From Symbiodinium natans (lineage: Eukaryota > Sar > Dinophyceae > Suessiales > Symbiodiniaceae), in contig CAJNDS010000360.1 of assembly GCA_905221605.1 (NCBI GenBank), positions 1 to 64,000 on the forward strand: 64,000 bases of DNA, written 5' to 3'. Shown in pieces: positions 33,968 to 45,489 of this stretch (the first letter of the stretch is position 1; the number at the start of each line of letters is the position of its first letter). The translations under genes and the position numbers were made by a program. Below the pieces are notes generated by a model. That model was not told the DNA's origin. It saw nothing but the letters and a program-made list of their open reading frames with translations, and did no database searches.

Positions 33968-36900
33968 CTGAGGTATCCCCGACAGCCCATTCCTGGGTGC
34001 AGGTTCAGGAGCTTGAATCAAACGACTGTAGTATTTGCATGTACTTGCTCTCTAGAGCGGGTTTAGGACTTTAGGACTTAGGGCTTAGGGGTCAGGATGC
34101 CCTAGTATTTACCACAGCGCCGTGGCGTGGTAAGTCTTGCTGTCCTAAACGGCAACCCAGATTCCTGGGTTCTTGCTCAAGGGTTTAAAACACATCACCA
34201 TCATAAAGAAGCCCTGTTATTTCCTATAGATCTCTACTATGTTACTGTGGTACCTGAAGTTAAACCCCTTAACAACAGCCCAGATTCATCACTCGGAATG
34301 TCGTTTCCATAGCCCAGCGTGCCGTGTCCAGCGTTCCCCCAACACCTGTAGTCACTGTAGACCACTAATTAACACCAGACCTTTCAAGCCTCCTTAGGGT
34401 TCTAGGATAACAAAAAGAACTTAAAAAATTCCTAAAGAAACTACAGACACTTCGTCCTGTCATCTGAAAGAATCGCGCATGTGATGTCCCATCCTGCAAA
34501 AACCTTCTTGGCAGTGAGGCCAGTGCCCAAGTCCACAGCGGGTATCGTATTCATCTTTCGGTCGGATGTACCTCGATCATTCCGATCACCATAGCCGAGA
34601 TGGCCAGCGTTATTATAACCCCAGCATTTGAGGTTGCCATCATCCGAGATCGCCTCGGCAAAGACCAAAAAAAGGTCTGGCAAAGAGAACCCACTAACTC
34701 ATAGGTTTGACCATCACGGTGCCTTCGATGTTATGATGCCCACGGCGTCTTAAATCAAAAATGTCAAGCAAGTGCTGCTTGGAAACACATGTGTGCTTGT
34801 ACCCTGCCACAAAGTCCGTGACCGTCCTTCCAGCACCCACGTCGATCGGAGGAAGATAGTCGCCCATTTGGTTTGCACTTTGTCCAATGTTGCTGGTACT
34901 GTCCTGCCTTAGACGGCTGAACACAGAGCCTCAATCCCTGAATGCCACAATGGCCCGCGGAAGCCGTCACTCTTCTACACACATTTTTCCTCATCTGCAG
35001 GCCAGGGCGCCCAGATTGTCCGTTGTAACTGCTGCCCCAACACTTCAGCGTGTTGTCATCCAGGAGGGCACATGCATGGTTGTCTCCTGGTTCTGGCCCC
35101 CCCCAAACGGTGCACCCATGATCCTACAAGTAGAACCACTCAGCGCTAGCACACATCGGGTTCAGAGTCTAGGGTTATCCGTTATCCGTCTTCTTCTCTC
35201 TGAATTACGGAGCCGAGCGTCCACACCCAATCTTTTGCACGGTTCGGCCGGTTCCCAAATCGACGAAAGGAAGCCCGTCCCCCATTTGTGCTTCGGTGGT
35301 CGAACGGTCGGTTGTGTCGCCATAGCCCAACCTAAGTTCTTTGTGCCCGAAGGTGGGCATGTTCTACCAAGACAATATAACCAGTGATCCTCAAGTTGCT
35401 GGCATCATCTAGAGACCACTGCCGTGCCTATTCCTAGACTGCCGAATCCATGCATTGCCGGCTACGGTATGTGGGCTTTTTACCGGACTGTGCCACTTGT
35501 TTGCTGGGATGCCTCTGAATTGGATCCCCATTCCTTCCCAAGCGGTAGTTGAGGTATTCACATGGAAAGTCGCGTCCTTACCATTGAGCTATAGTCTGAA
35601 CTCCTGGTCCTAGTCAGCCTCATTATAGTCCCCTAAACAAGGAGGCCGGGATTTTGCGAGCTGCGCTTTAATAAGACGTTATTACATGACTTGGGGGCAC
35701 AGGGCTTCATCCGAAAAGCCACCAAAACCTAAATTCCATGCTATTCTTCGTTTTCTTTGCCAAGGACCCCCCTTGACTCTGTAAACAGGAGTATATGGTC
35801 CAGTCTTAGGGTATATAAGGGTAGATGGAGGGGTCTAGGTATATACAGAGCCTAATAAATCTAAACCCGAAATCCTAAGCCCTACTAACCCTAAACCCTA
35901 TGAATCCACAACCCCACATCCTATAAAACCTACAAACTCTGGACCCTAAGCCCTAAACCCTATAAACCTTAAACCCTAAACCGGTTGGTGGGTGTACCGG
36001 CGCCCGCGTTTTTAGCAATTTATAGGGTCAGTTTTTCAAGTAGACCCTGCTCAAAGTCATTCTTGTCGGAACGTGTAGGGACGCAGCTATGCATGGACCC
36101 TTCTCCATAAGGAAAGACTTCAAGATCGAGCTGATCCTGTTGACTTTCTATGGAATTTAAAAACATCCTGCGAGGAGCTGGAGCCTCCCCTTCTCTCAAA
36201 TCAACTGTATCCTTCTCTTGTATCAGTTGGTAGGAACATAGGTTTGGTTCTACCAGTGGCCACATTAGGGAAAGGTTGGTAGTTTGAGGCTCATTTCTAA
36301 AGGGGGAGGCTCAAACCGATCACCATCCAACTTCCCATATAGAACCCTTACCAAACTAGTTCCGAATTACAGTAGACCTCTTTGATTGTTGGCTCGTCAG
36401 CTTACTTACCAAAAGAAATCCTGACTGAGTATGCTTCATATTCAACAACAATTTCAAGTCCTGAGTTTCTCTTGTTTTCACATAGGCCCGTGACGCATTG
36501 ATTCGAAATAAACTCGCGGAAACTGTGCTTCAACTGTAAAAAGGAATTCTCACATGTATGGTTTTTGTGATTCACCACATACGCCTCTTGGTACATGCTG
36601 CATTTTCAGCGAACATTCTGAATCCTGGCTATTCGCCTTTCTCTATGTATTTAAACCCACACCAAAGCTGTTTTCAAATTTTGACAGGAATTCTCAAGCC
36701 TTGAGTTCTGTTCATCCCCTACATAACTCCTGATTGAACGTGTCTCAAAATTCAGCAGGAACTGGCATTCACCCAGAATGCGGATTTGTGCTGCCCAAGG
36801 ATTCGCTATCTTCATGTTACAAAACCCAGAGCCCAATACCCCCTTAATTAAGGAATATACCTAAAAACAAGGAGATTCCTACTATGATTTAAGCTATATT

Positions 36901-39900
36901 CCTTAATTAAGGAGTATTGGGCTCTCTGGGAACTTGATTCTGAAGCAGGTCTCTGCTTTTGGCATGGATGCGGCGTGCAACAACACAGCGGCACACCTAG
37001 ACCCTTTAGCCCCTAAGCCCTATAAGCTCTAAACCCCAAACCCTACAAACCCTGAACCCTATACACCCTAAACCCCTAAACCCTAAACCCTAAACCTATA
37101 CACCCTAAACCCTAAACCCCATAAGCCCTAAACCCGAGATTTTGAAGCTGCAACAAGGCAGCTTGCCACCATTGTTCCAGCCCCAGCACTTCCTTGGTTG
37201 CTGTTAGGGAACTTAATTTACGCTGCACTTTAAAGAAACTGTATATTAATTTCATGCTCATTACGGTAACTCTTGAGGAAGTTGAATAATTCTTTAGTAA
37301 CTTGAAACACAACTCCTTAATGGCAGCCCTGAACCCTAAATCCCAAATACTTCTTTACTATCCTTTACATTATAAAATTCTGTAAACTGCAGCCCAGCTT
37401 CACAAGGCTGTTGTCCAAGAGCGCGCACGCATATCTGTCGCCGACGGCGATCTGCCTCTGGGCACCCACCGGACAACAGAAAACCAGGGGCCGGTTCTTG
37501 GGAAAGGGGCCTTCATAATTAGACTAGGGTTCCCTTTAAAGGGTTCCTTTAAAGGGGACTATAAGGATTACTATCAGGGGTATTATGATAATACTATTGT
37601 TATGATAAGGAACCACCAAAATAGTACTAGCAATTTTTGAGGCCCCGAAATAAATTGAAGGAGCTCCATCGGCTTCCGGGTTTAGAAGGCTCAAGGTGTT
37701 GGGTTTAGAGGGTTTAGGGCTTCTGGTGTTTAGGGTTTATGAGGTTGGTGGGATGTATAAGCATATCTGTCATCACTCAGAACCAAAACAACTTGAACCA
37801 TTCCTATGGAAAGCCTCGTGTACACACACAGCTACAAGCTCTGGAACTGCTTATGAGTGCTCAGTCAACAAGCTGATCAGAAAGGCTTTCCACACTGATG
37901 ATACTATATCCGTCATAAGTACTATAGACCTGAAGACCTGCGGAAATTCTGAGTTCCGTAGTTGAACCGACACCCCAAAGTCTTGCTCCAGGCCCCTACC
38001 CACCGATAGGGGTATACCAGGAAGATGTAAAGACCGAATATACTTGCCATTATCTCCCGTGGTCACTATTTATGGGTGGCCCGCTTGGAGCGATGTCTGT
38101 CAAAGTACTCTTAAACCCCGCTTGAGTCTATATGTTCCATTTTCTTAAAACCTACGGCGCAAATTGAACTGTAATATAGGGGCTTAAATAATTACCAGTA
38201 CTATTTTTTGGGCTCCTTATTCTTTGTATATTCTAGTTTGCCCTGAAACCCGACGTATTGTAATTATTAAGGCGTCTGTATTCGGTAAATGGGGTGACGG
38301 GTCGATCCCATTGACCGGGTTTTGGGAGCCTACTAAAACTGCTGTTCCTTGAAAGGAAGATCTTCAGAGAGGGAGAAATTGGAGACAGAGAGAGATATAC
38401 ATATATGTATATCTACATATGCATATTATTTGGGAAGCCCTATGTGTGGACGGTGAGAATTCTGCTCCCAAGATCTCCAATATTTACATGGTTTCCACAC
38501 TTCCTGGTGCCACCAAGCAGGAATCATGGTTTTGACAACCCCTCACATAGGGTCCCCCCGCGACGGTCAATAACTACCAGACCATTGTATTCTGGGATGG
38601 TTTCTGTAGGGCTTGCTTAAAAAATTCTGGACCAGCAGTCGGCTCCCGACTTTGGTACCCAAACGGGGGGTTTAGTCAAATCAATGCATGGCGAGTTGCT
38701 GGGCAGTTCGACCTGATCCCAAGTCGATAGCCGGAAGGAAGTCGCCAAGCTCGGACGCGTCGTCGCCAATATTCGAACCGCTGACGCCTATCGCGGTTTG
38801 AACCTGATCCAACACGTAACCATGCCGCACCGACTTTTGGGAAACTGCGTAGTAGATACACTCACCCTACCACAGAAAGACTCTCCTCTTGAAAGGGTAG
38901 TAGTGGTTTAAGCGACTTTCTCAGGTTCCATATTTGGAGCAGTGTGTTTATCTTCATGAGCAGAAGCAGCTCCCCCTTAGCATCCCTCAATTAGCGTAAA
39001 CTTCAGAGCTGACGGTGCGGATTCACGCAGCCCCCCGAAAGCTAAGCTTTAAAATTTAGACAGTACAGTCCAGGCCCTTGCAGCTAGCTACCATGGCATG
39101 ATCATGCACATAATCCGCGAATGAAGTCTGCATGATCACTGCTTGAGTTCTATGCAAAGCTAGGACCACAACTCATGATATTGAGTGGTTAAGGCTGAGG
39201 GTTCAGGGTTTACAGTTAAGGGGTTGAGGGTTCATAGCAGCCGCGACACTGTGTCCGGTTGTCCGGATGCGCCGTTGGTCGTCTGTCCGTAGCATTTGAC
39301 CAGGCCATTGTCCATCAGAACACACATCCTGGGCTCCCGGTGAACGTCTGCATAAGCCCCCGATGGCCCATTAAAATAAAAACTTCCCTCGTCCCCCCGA
39401 TCCAAAGCACATGTGACTTCCACAAGCTGGGACCCAGACTTCGGCAGGGGTAATGCGGGATTTGTGGCATGTTCTAAATATTAGGGTTTAGGGTTTAGGG
39501 TTTAGGGCCAAGCAGCAGGATACTCGTTTGGATTCTTCAAGCCTTTACAGCGTCCCGATGTGAGCCAGGGTGCGGACTGATTCGTATACAATCAGAGGTC
39601 TTTAGCTACATACGGCTACAATTCGGTACTGCTATGACTACCATTTACTCTTGTTACTCATGATTCCCTAGGTACGACTATTACTTACAACTCCTCTTGC
39701 TACTATTGCAGCAGAAGAGGGGCACAGGAGCAGTCAAGAGTCGCATTACCTGAAACGCCGATGTCCACAGCTGTTCTGCCAACACCAAAGTCGGAGGCGG
39801 GTAAAAAATCCCCCATTTGGTTGGCGGCATTTCCGATGGCACCTGACTGGCCCGTCGCCTGCATACCTAGGCTGCCCAGTAACCAAGGCTTAAAAAGGGT

Positions 39901-40084
39901 GCCCCTTTTTTTGCTTAAAGGGGTTTATAAGGGAACCTAAACCCCCCCAAAAAGGGAATAAGGGTACTACTGGGCATCCTAGATACCATTGTACGTCATG
40001 CCCCAGCACTTTACGGAGTCATCATCGAGGATGACGCACGTTGCCCTTCCGTAGTGGTAGCCCGCGATCTTCTTCGGTGAGTAC
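32814..40084 (-). CDS. RCC1-repeat protein with C-terminal Ser/Thr-rich tail (multi-exon gene)
   Basis: RCC1 repeats form beta-propellers; family members act as exchange factors, ligase modules or scaffolds, so the exact role here is unknown. Exons in transcript order: 39987-40084 (HYGRATCVILDDDSVKCWGM), 39750-39866 (NAANQMGDFLPASDFGVGRT), 39249-39426 (CVLMDNGLVKCYGQTTNG), 38693-38803 (ELGDFLPAIDLGSGRTAQQL), about 37385-37457 (RQIAVGDRYACALLDNSLVK), about 37145-37190 (KCWGWNNGGKLP), 35219-35341 (RLGYGDTTDRSTTEAQMGDG), 35011-35092 (GDNHACALLDDNTLKCWGSS), 34787-34907 (IGQSANQMGDYLPPIDVGAG), 34451-34653 (SDDGNLKCWGYNNAGHLGYG), 34266-34345 (CWGNAGHGTLGYGND) and 32814-33967. Phases close between most of the six 3' exons, using GT and GC donors. 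MITE-like elements lie in the introns. The start is not found; further 5' exons are likely. Confidence 0.75.
35580..35650. repeat. family C element fragment
   Basis: TGAGCTATAGTCTGAACTCC then TGGTCCTAGTC and TATAGTCCCCTAAACAAGGA. The left end matches the family C terminus. It lies in an intron of the RCC1 gene. Confidence 0.45.
35650..36820. other. long intron of the RCC1 gene
   Basis: Degenerate CCCTAAA words at 35860-35985. Three minus-strand frames of 60-80 codons (36020-36265, 36402-36596, 36651-36836) lack RCC1 signatures. One reads LDLEVFPYGEGSMHSCVPTR and could be an unassigned exon. Nothing further can be supported. Confidence 0.35.
36825..36930. repeat. family A MITE-like element, near-consensus
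   Basis: CCCAGAGCCCAATACCCCCT then TAATTAAGGAATATAC, and on the right TATATTCCTTAATTAAGGAG then TATTGGGCTCTCTGGG. The termini are complementary over about 35 bp. It lies inside an RCC1-gene intron. Confidence 0.9.
37000..37140. repeat. degenerate CCCTAAA array
   Basis: AACCCTATAAGC, CCCTAAACCC and CTATACACCCTAAACCCC words in tandem, adjoining the mini-exon at about 37145. Confidence 0.8.
37506..37652. repeat. family B element with internal duplication
   Basis: GGGGCCTTCATAATTAGACT to CTAGCAATTTTTGAGGCCCC. It is about 45 bp longer than other copies because of a doubled TTTAAAGGG(T/G) segment and an extra TATTATGATAATACTATTG. Confidence 0.75.
38174..38280. repeat. family B MITE-like element (reverse)
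   Basis: ATATAGGGGCTTAAATAATT to TTGTAATTATTAAGGCGTCT. Intronic in the RCC1 gene. Confidence 0.75.
39480..39508 (+). repeat. (TTTAGGG)4, perfect
   Basis: Four perfect TTTAGGG units between two RCC1 exons. Confidence 0.9.
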
Positions 40085-40110
40085 CTGGGCTTATAAGGCG
40101 GCTTACTAGC

Positions 40111-40213
40111 AGGGCCTTGATAATTAGAACAGGGTTTTGGGGTCCATTGTACTTGAATGATAAGAAGGGCTCCCCAGAATAGTATTGGTAATTAGTTAAG
40201 CCCCCATATTGGT
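40111..40213. repeat. family B MITE-like element
   Basis: AGGGCCTTGATAATTAGAAC to TATTGGTAATTAGTTAAGCC then CCCATATTGG. It begins 27 bp upstream of the RCC1 exon 39987-40084. Confidence 0.85.
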
Positions 40214-40677
40214 GGCTTAGTGATTGGCATGCCTGGCATGTAGCTTTAAAGAAGCAACAACTTTCCAATGCAGAACGGTACGTTGCCACTCCTGCACGTA
40301 GGAAGATGAAAACTAGGAGTGCTCTTCCAAACTTCCTTAGCAGCTTTCGAACTCCTTGAGACTGGCTTTTTTGCTCATTCTCAAGCTCAAAAAGGGCGCC
40401 TCCCGAATATCAAAACACCGCAATCTCCTTGCTATTCACATACGGGGTTGATCCTGGGTTGAGACTCTTTCTTATTGGGAGGGCGTGGGGGGTTTTGATA
40501 TCGGAGCATATTATTGCAAAGTCGTAGGGAGCCACGACCATCAGCAAGTCCACGATCAAATGTCTAAGCGGACCCAGCAAAGAACGCCAGAAGGAACCAA
40601 CTGAGGAGACAGGTTATGGACAACAAACCAACGATCGATACGCCACGAAACGGAGGACAAGAATGGGAAAGAATGAG

Positions 40678-40678
40678 C

Positions 40679-40713
<35 letters not shown>

Positions 40714-40770
40714 AGAGCGAGAGAGAGAGTGAGGGAGGGAGGGAGGGAGGGAGGGAGGGAGGGGGGAGGC
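40678..40770. repeat. (GA)n/(GGGA)n microsatellite
   Basis: About 50 bp of GA/GAGC units running into about 35 bp of GGGA units. The Ser/Leu/Pro-rich frames on the minus strand arise from it. Confidence 0.95.
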
Positions 40771-41460
40771 GAAAACACAACCTGAACCTTTAATCCTAAA
40801 CCCTTTGGATTTACAAGTGGGTCGTCTCCCAGAAGCCTTCTGTACCACTCCCATGCTATCAAAACCTGTTTATGGGACTACTATGGCCCACCCGTAAATT
40901 ACCCAACCTCTATACGTTGTTACCAACTCCAAATAAGCCCCGAATCCCGGTATCTTTGACACATCAACCCTACATGAAACCAAAATCCTGAAAAAGCCCA
41001 GACCTAGATTCCTAAACCCTGAACCCATCTTCCCTGGCCCCTAAACATCCCTAACCCCTCCTTTCCATGAACCCAAACACCTGCACAGGAGCATCCCGAA
41101 GCCCTATTGCTCTGAAACCAAACAGCCCTGAACCCAAACATCTCGAAGCCTTATATCCCTGAACCAAACCATCCCCTAATCCTAAACCTTAAACCCGAAA
41201 TTGAAAAAAAGACTCCCCGAGGCCCCTGTCGCATAGGCCAGCTTCTTTGGCAGCCTCAGGCGGCCACTGCAACGAAAACCACAAGGTTCACAAAGGGGAT
41301 CGTAGGGCTCTTAGGGTTTTTTTTGCGTTTTTTGGAGTTGTCGGTTTCAGTCAGGTGTGAAGTTTCGGGCCTGGGCGTTTTTTTGGCTTTGGGTCCATTT
41401 CAAGCTTCGGCCTTGGGAGGTGAAGGGGCTTAGGGCTTAGGGCTCACAAAGGTTTAGGGT

Positions 41461-43370
41461 CTATAAGGGTTTATAAGGGTTTAAGGCTTTATATCGGTTT
41501 AGGGTATAAGCCTTAACATTCTGGGACCCACGCGGAAGGATGCGGCCTCCACGATAGAAACGAGGATGGCAAGCTTTTGCCAACTTCTGTCGTGACTGTG
41601 AAGAAACTTCTGGGAGGGACATCACCATTTTCGAGAAGAACACTAGGTTTTTAGAGAGGATAAGAAGGTTGCTTACTTTGGGACTCGAGACCCGCCAACT
41701 TCGAAAATGCTTGAAAGACTCAGCGCTTTTCGATAGTGGGTTTAGGGATTTCAAGTTTCAACTTTCAAACCATCTAAAGGCGGGTAGTTTAACATGTGGG
41801 CAGTTTCCGTGGTACTCTCACGGCCTATACTTTAGGGGAGGTGTAAAGAAGGGAAAGACGTGGCTGAGATCTCGGATCTCAGGGTCCTGAGGACGAGTAC
41901 GCCAAGCAGGTGAAGATGCATTCAAACACTCAACGCTCAACCCTAAGCTAAACCCTGATGCCTACTCAATCGCAGAACAGTCATCCCGAAACCCGCGCGT
42001 GTCTTTTGGAGGGCCGCCGTCTGCTCCAGTAGGTGCTCTGGCGGACATGCCGATGGCCTGCACCGACGCGTGTCTGCCGCAACACCTCATCGCGTCATCC
42101 TCCCGATCCCGGATCCTCCCGATCCGTTCTTTTTGAGTGTCTGCACATCCTCAGGCCGTTGTAAAGAGCATCCTCCCTTTCCGTGCATCGCCGCCTGGGA
42201 AACCTCACATGGGTCCCCCTGGGCTTCTTCGTTTTTTTTGGGGGGGCCTGTGCCTCTCCTCTTAAGGGTCATCGCAAGCGCTACTCCAGGATCCTCCGCC
42301 CGCGAAGCTTCTGGGTTCAGTGCTGCCGTGATTTGGGACAAACTTTCCTCGGAAGTCCTCGAACACCTGAAAGTTATGAATGGGTAGTCTTGGGGCTAAC
42401 AAGTCTGTCGACCCATGCGTACTCACACAGAGCGCGTCCACTTATTTTGAAATGCACTAGACCCCTAAATGCCTAACCATCCCTAAAGTAGTAACTCTTC
42501 CCGCCAAACCGTACCCTCAGCCCTTAGCCGGGATAGACTCGGGGGCCCCATATTTTAAAACGTTTTTGGGTTTATAGGCTTAGGGTTAAGGGTTTTGTCG
42601 AACATCAATTAGAGGGAATATATGAGATTTTGGCACGGAGGAATAATGGCAACTGTTCCTGGGAATACCCCAGCAAACCCCAAATCCAGGCATCAAGGGT
42701 GGAGTGGACAACTTGCATACCTCACGCCCTTGTAATTTCCTGGAGGGCAAATACTTCTTCCAGGAGCCATCATGGCAGGTCAGTTTAGGTCTGCATGCAG
42801 TGATGAGGGTATAGGAAGAGAGTAGGGCTCTGATATGATGTTTAATACCCCAAGCCTACATGGGATGGTGGCACCGGCTAGTCCAACCACTGGTATCAAC
42901 TCGTACAACATTTACCTTTGCTGTTTATGCGCTTCCGGTGTCTGTCGCCGCTGCTACCAGCACTCGAAATGGCCTTTTTATGCCTTGCACCCTTCAGTCC
43001 GTTTAGTGTCAAAGGAACCCCAAACCTTGAAGCCGAGACTCATTTCTCACCTGCTACTGTACACCCTTGAGCTCCGCACGACAGCACGAAGAAGAGCTCA
43101 AACAGCAACGACATCACCCCAACCTGCTGCCCTTGCAGCAGGGAATGGCTTGTACTAAAAACACTAGCACTACTGCCAGAAGCCTCCGATATCTTTGCGT
43201 TCACATTTTCCAGTTCACCTAGCTTTGAAGTATGCGAACCGTTCGATAACATTGTCCATGGAAGACTGTTGCTGTTGATCTACGAGGGGGCTCTGAATGA
43301 GCCAACTGTGCAGCAGCGCCGGGAAACTCCATCTGTGAGATTGCAAGAAATTGAACTAATTCTTGGCAGC
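41461..43370 (-). CDS. exon cluster of an unidentified gene
   Basis: Minus-strand candidates, in order. About 43225-43336: starts at an ATG, MEFPGAAAQLAHSEPPRRST then ATVFHGQCYRTVRILQ. 43125-43252: also ATG-led, GELENVNAKISEASGSSASV then STSHSLLQGQQ, donor GTTGGG; the two overlap at the 3' end of the first in different frames. About 42075-42340: NPEASRAEDPGVALAMTLKR then RPEDVQTLKKNGSG. 41975-42059: acceptor GTGCAG, AIGMSARAPTGADGGPPKDT or, in another frame, PPEHLLEQTAALQKTRAGF. About 41500-41640: MVMSLPEVSSQSRQKLAKAC. These are hydrophilic and plausible, but no domain is recognised and the order is provisional. Confidence 0.38.
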
Positions 43371-43499
43371 AAGCAAGTCTGCTTAACATCCGCGGTTCCT
43401 CAAAGACAATCGCGAACTCCTATCGCGCAAGGTTTCTGAACCTCTGTTTAGCACGGAAGGCATGAAGGAATGGATCCAGAAAGTACTCCCTACAATACC

Positions 43500-43815
43500 G
43501 AGCAACTATGTTCGGGTTTATTTTAGGCATACTCGTGAAAATCATAACTAATCATAATAATGAATATTATTCCAGGAATATCAAATATCAAATATCTTTG
43601 CGCAATATATTCATGAAAACGAGCCTTAGTCTAGAAATATCAAGTTTCGTTATAAAATAATAAATTATATGAAATACCAAATATATTTTAAATATCAATA
43701 TTTTGCGCATGTTTGCCAGAAACATGGATATTTATGACAACGTGTCTTATTCCCTATCCTCGTGTAATATGTTGGGTTAAGCAGCAAAAATATTGTAAAT
43801 ACCAATAGTTTTACA
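43500..43815. other. AT-rich spacer
   Basis: Repeated AAATATCAA and ATATTCATGAAAAC-type words; the base composition differs sharply from its surroundings. No exon or known element. Confidence 0.5.
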
Positions 43816-44030
43816 TTTTCATCTATCCCCCCCTCTCTCCGCCCCCACTAGGTGGTAGAGCTATCTCGCCTCACCCGGTGGGAACATGCATCACCCTAAG
43901 TAGACACTAAGTAGACGCTGCATCGCCGAAAATACGGAAAATGTGCATCAGGGAATACGAATCCCCAAGTAGACGCTGTTTTGGAAGTAGCCGTGTAAAG
44001 CATGCAGAAACCTCGCATATGTGGCAGATG

Positions 44031-44444
44031 CTACGGTACTAGCACATTGGTCATACAATTCTGGATTTTCAAGGAGACGCTTGAAGCCACCGTGAAGCAT
44101 GTAATGCTATATAACAACCCAGGTTTGTGGTTCAGGGCTACATGTATACCAACAGTTTCGACACAAACCTCTGAGGGTGGCGCGAAACAAGCGCGCGCTA
44201 CTTCTGAGGTCGGCGCAATCGGCCACAAAACAACAGGGGAAAGCCGAAACAGAAAACTGCAAGTAGATGCTGGCAAAGCAGCTCGAGCCAGAGACCATAA
44301 ATATGTCCACTTGACATCAAGAACTGCCCAAATCGAACGGAGTCTAGATTTATTCTCCAGGCAGAGCTTCTGAATGTGGAGCAGTCGCTGTTTTTTCCCT
44401 CTTCGCGCCCCTTCAAGATCGAAGTAAATCTTGCGCAAGATCAA
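44031..44444 (-). CDS. hypothetical ORF, 137 codons
   Basis: ATG-initiated minus-strand frame. The first 45 residues (MILRKIYFDLEGARRGKKQR then LCLENKSRLRSIWAVLD) look protein-like and basic. The remainder is hydrophobic and Cys/Val-rich and less convincing. Two other minus frames overlap. It could be a first exon followed by intron read-through. No family recognised. Confidence 0.3.
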   Translation of the reverse strand: MILRKIYFDLEGARRGKKQRLLHIQKLCLENKSRLRSIWAVLDVKWTYLWSLARAALPASTCSFLFRLSPVVLWPIAPTSEVARACFAPPSEVCVETVGIHVALNHKPGLLYSITCFTVASSVSLKIQNCMTNVLVP

Positions 44445-44934
44445 TTCCTGCTTTCACCATGCTAAAATCCTAAAGCCCAAAACCTCAGACCCACAGCACA
44501 GTGGCGAGTTGAGATCCTGGGGACGATGAGGCGAAGCAGATAAGGATTCAAGGTATTAAAGGTTTGTAGGTAGGGGCTTCGGGCTTAGGGATTGCAGATT
44601 CGCAGCTTCAGGTTGAGAATTTATGGTTTAGGCTTTAATGTTTTCAGGATCTAGGGGTACTCGTTTACGGTTTGCTCTTCAATCTGACAGCTTGTGGATT
44701 GGTGCTGATTGTCAGAAGCCACATCCTTTCAGGAATGATCGCATGCCATGCAGTAAAGGCGGTTCATGCGGGTTGATGGTTAGCAGAAGGTTATGGGCAC
44801 CTCAACTGGGGCCATACGCAACCATTCTTGCAAAACCCTAACCCTTTACCCACGTGCCTTCACGTCAGCCTTGAAGAAGCAGTATCCGCCGACCCCGTCG
44901 GCGCTGTGAAGGCTTTGTGTTTTTTCTGTCGACA

Positions 44935-45231
44935 TCACGGCCCCACGCACGCAGCGCCCTCGCTGCCTTCACTGCCCTCCCACAGCGCCCCCACACCCAC
45001 ACCATCACTCCCACCGCCCCTCACCGCCCCCCCCAGGGCCCCAACGCACACCGCCCCCACCGGTCCGCCCCCACCGCTCTCACCGCCGAGCACCCCCACA
45101 CCCACACCATCACCCTGCGATAATTTCTGAGAAAGTGGCTGTACGGCAGACCGCATCCCTGTAGAAACTAGTTGAGGGGACCCGCAACATGCAAGTTGCC
45201 CACGCAAGCTGGCGTTGCCACCTGAATTCAA
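44935..45231 (-). CDS. possible Gly-rich ORF over a C-rich tract
   Basis: An ATG-led frame of 98 codons. The first 40 residues are mixed, the rest is Gly/Val/Ala-rich because of a CCCACACC/CACCGCCCC tract at 44965-45115. The opposite strand gives Pro/Thr-rich frames of equal length. The low-complexity DNA explains the lack of stops, so coding status is doubtful. Confidence 0.2.
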   Translation of the reverse strand: MNSGGNASLRGQLACCGSPQLVSTGMRSAVQPLSQKLSQGDGVGVGVLGGESGGGGPVGAVCVGALGGAVRGGGSDGVGVGALWEGSEGSEGAACVGP

Positions 45232-45489
45232 GCCCTCTCACAGGGTGCCGCCGAGGTCCCTGCCAAGGCTGTGAAGTTGTAGGGTTTTATACGGTTCGAG
45301 GGTTCCTCTGGATGTCTATATCAGAAATTCGCCTATACACACACTTCCGCACGCGCTGATGCCTGGGTCCTTGCGAATGGCTCTGCTCAACACGGACCCC
45401 TTCCTAGTAGTCTAGGGGTTTGGGGCTTGCGCAGACTTATGCTTAGGGTCTAGGCGTTTAGGCTTTAGGGTTACGGTTTAGGCCCGCCT

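Noticed and set aside
35480-35610. A tRNA A-box-like word (TAGCTCAATGGTAAGG, minus) and a weak B-box-like GGATCCAATTC
   Set aside because: No cloverleaf with paired acceptor stem can be built, and the A-box word belongs to the end of a family C repeat.
40556-40862. Ser/Leu/Pro-rich minus-strand frames in three registers
   Set aside because: Produced by the GA/GGGA microsatellite; all registers are equally open.
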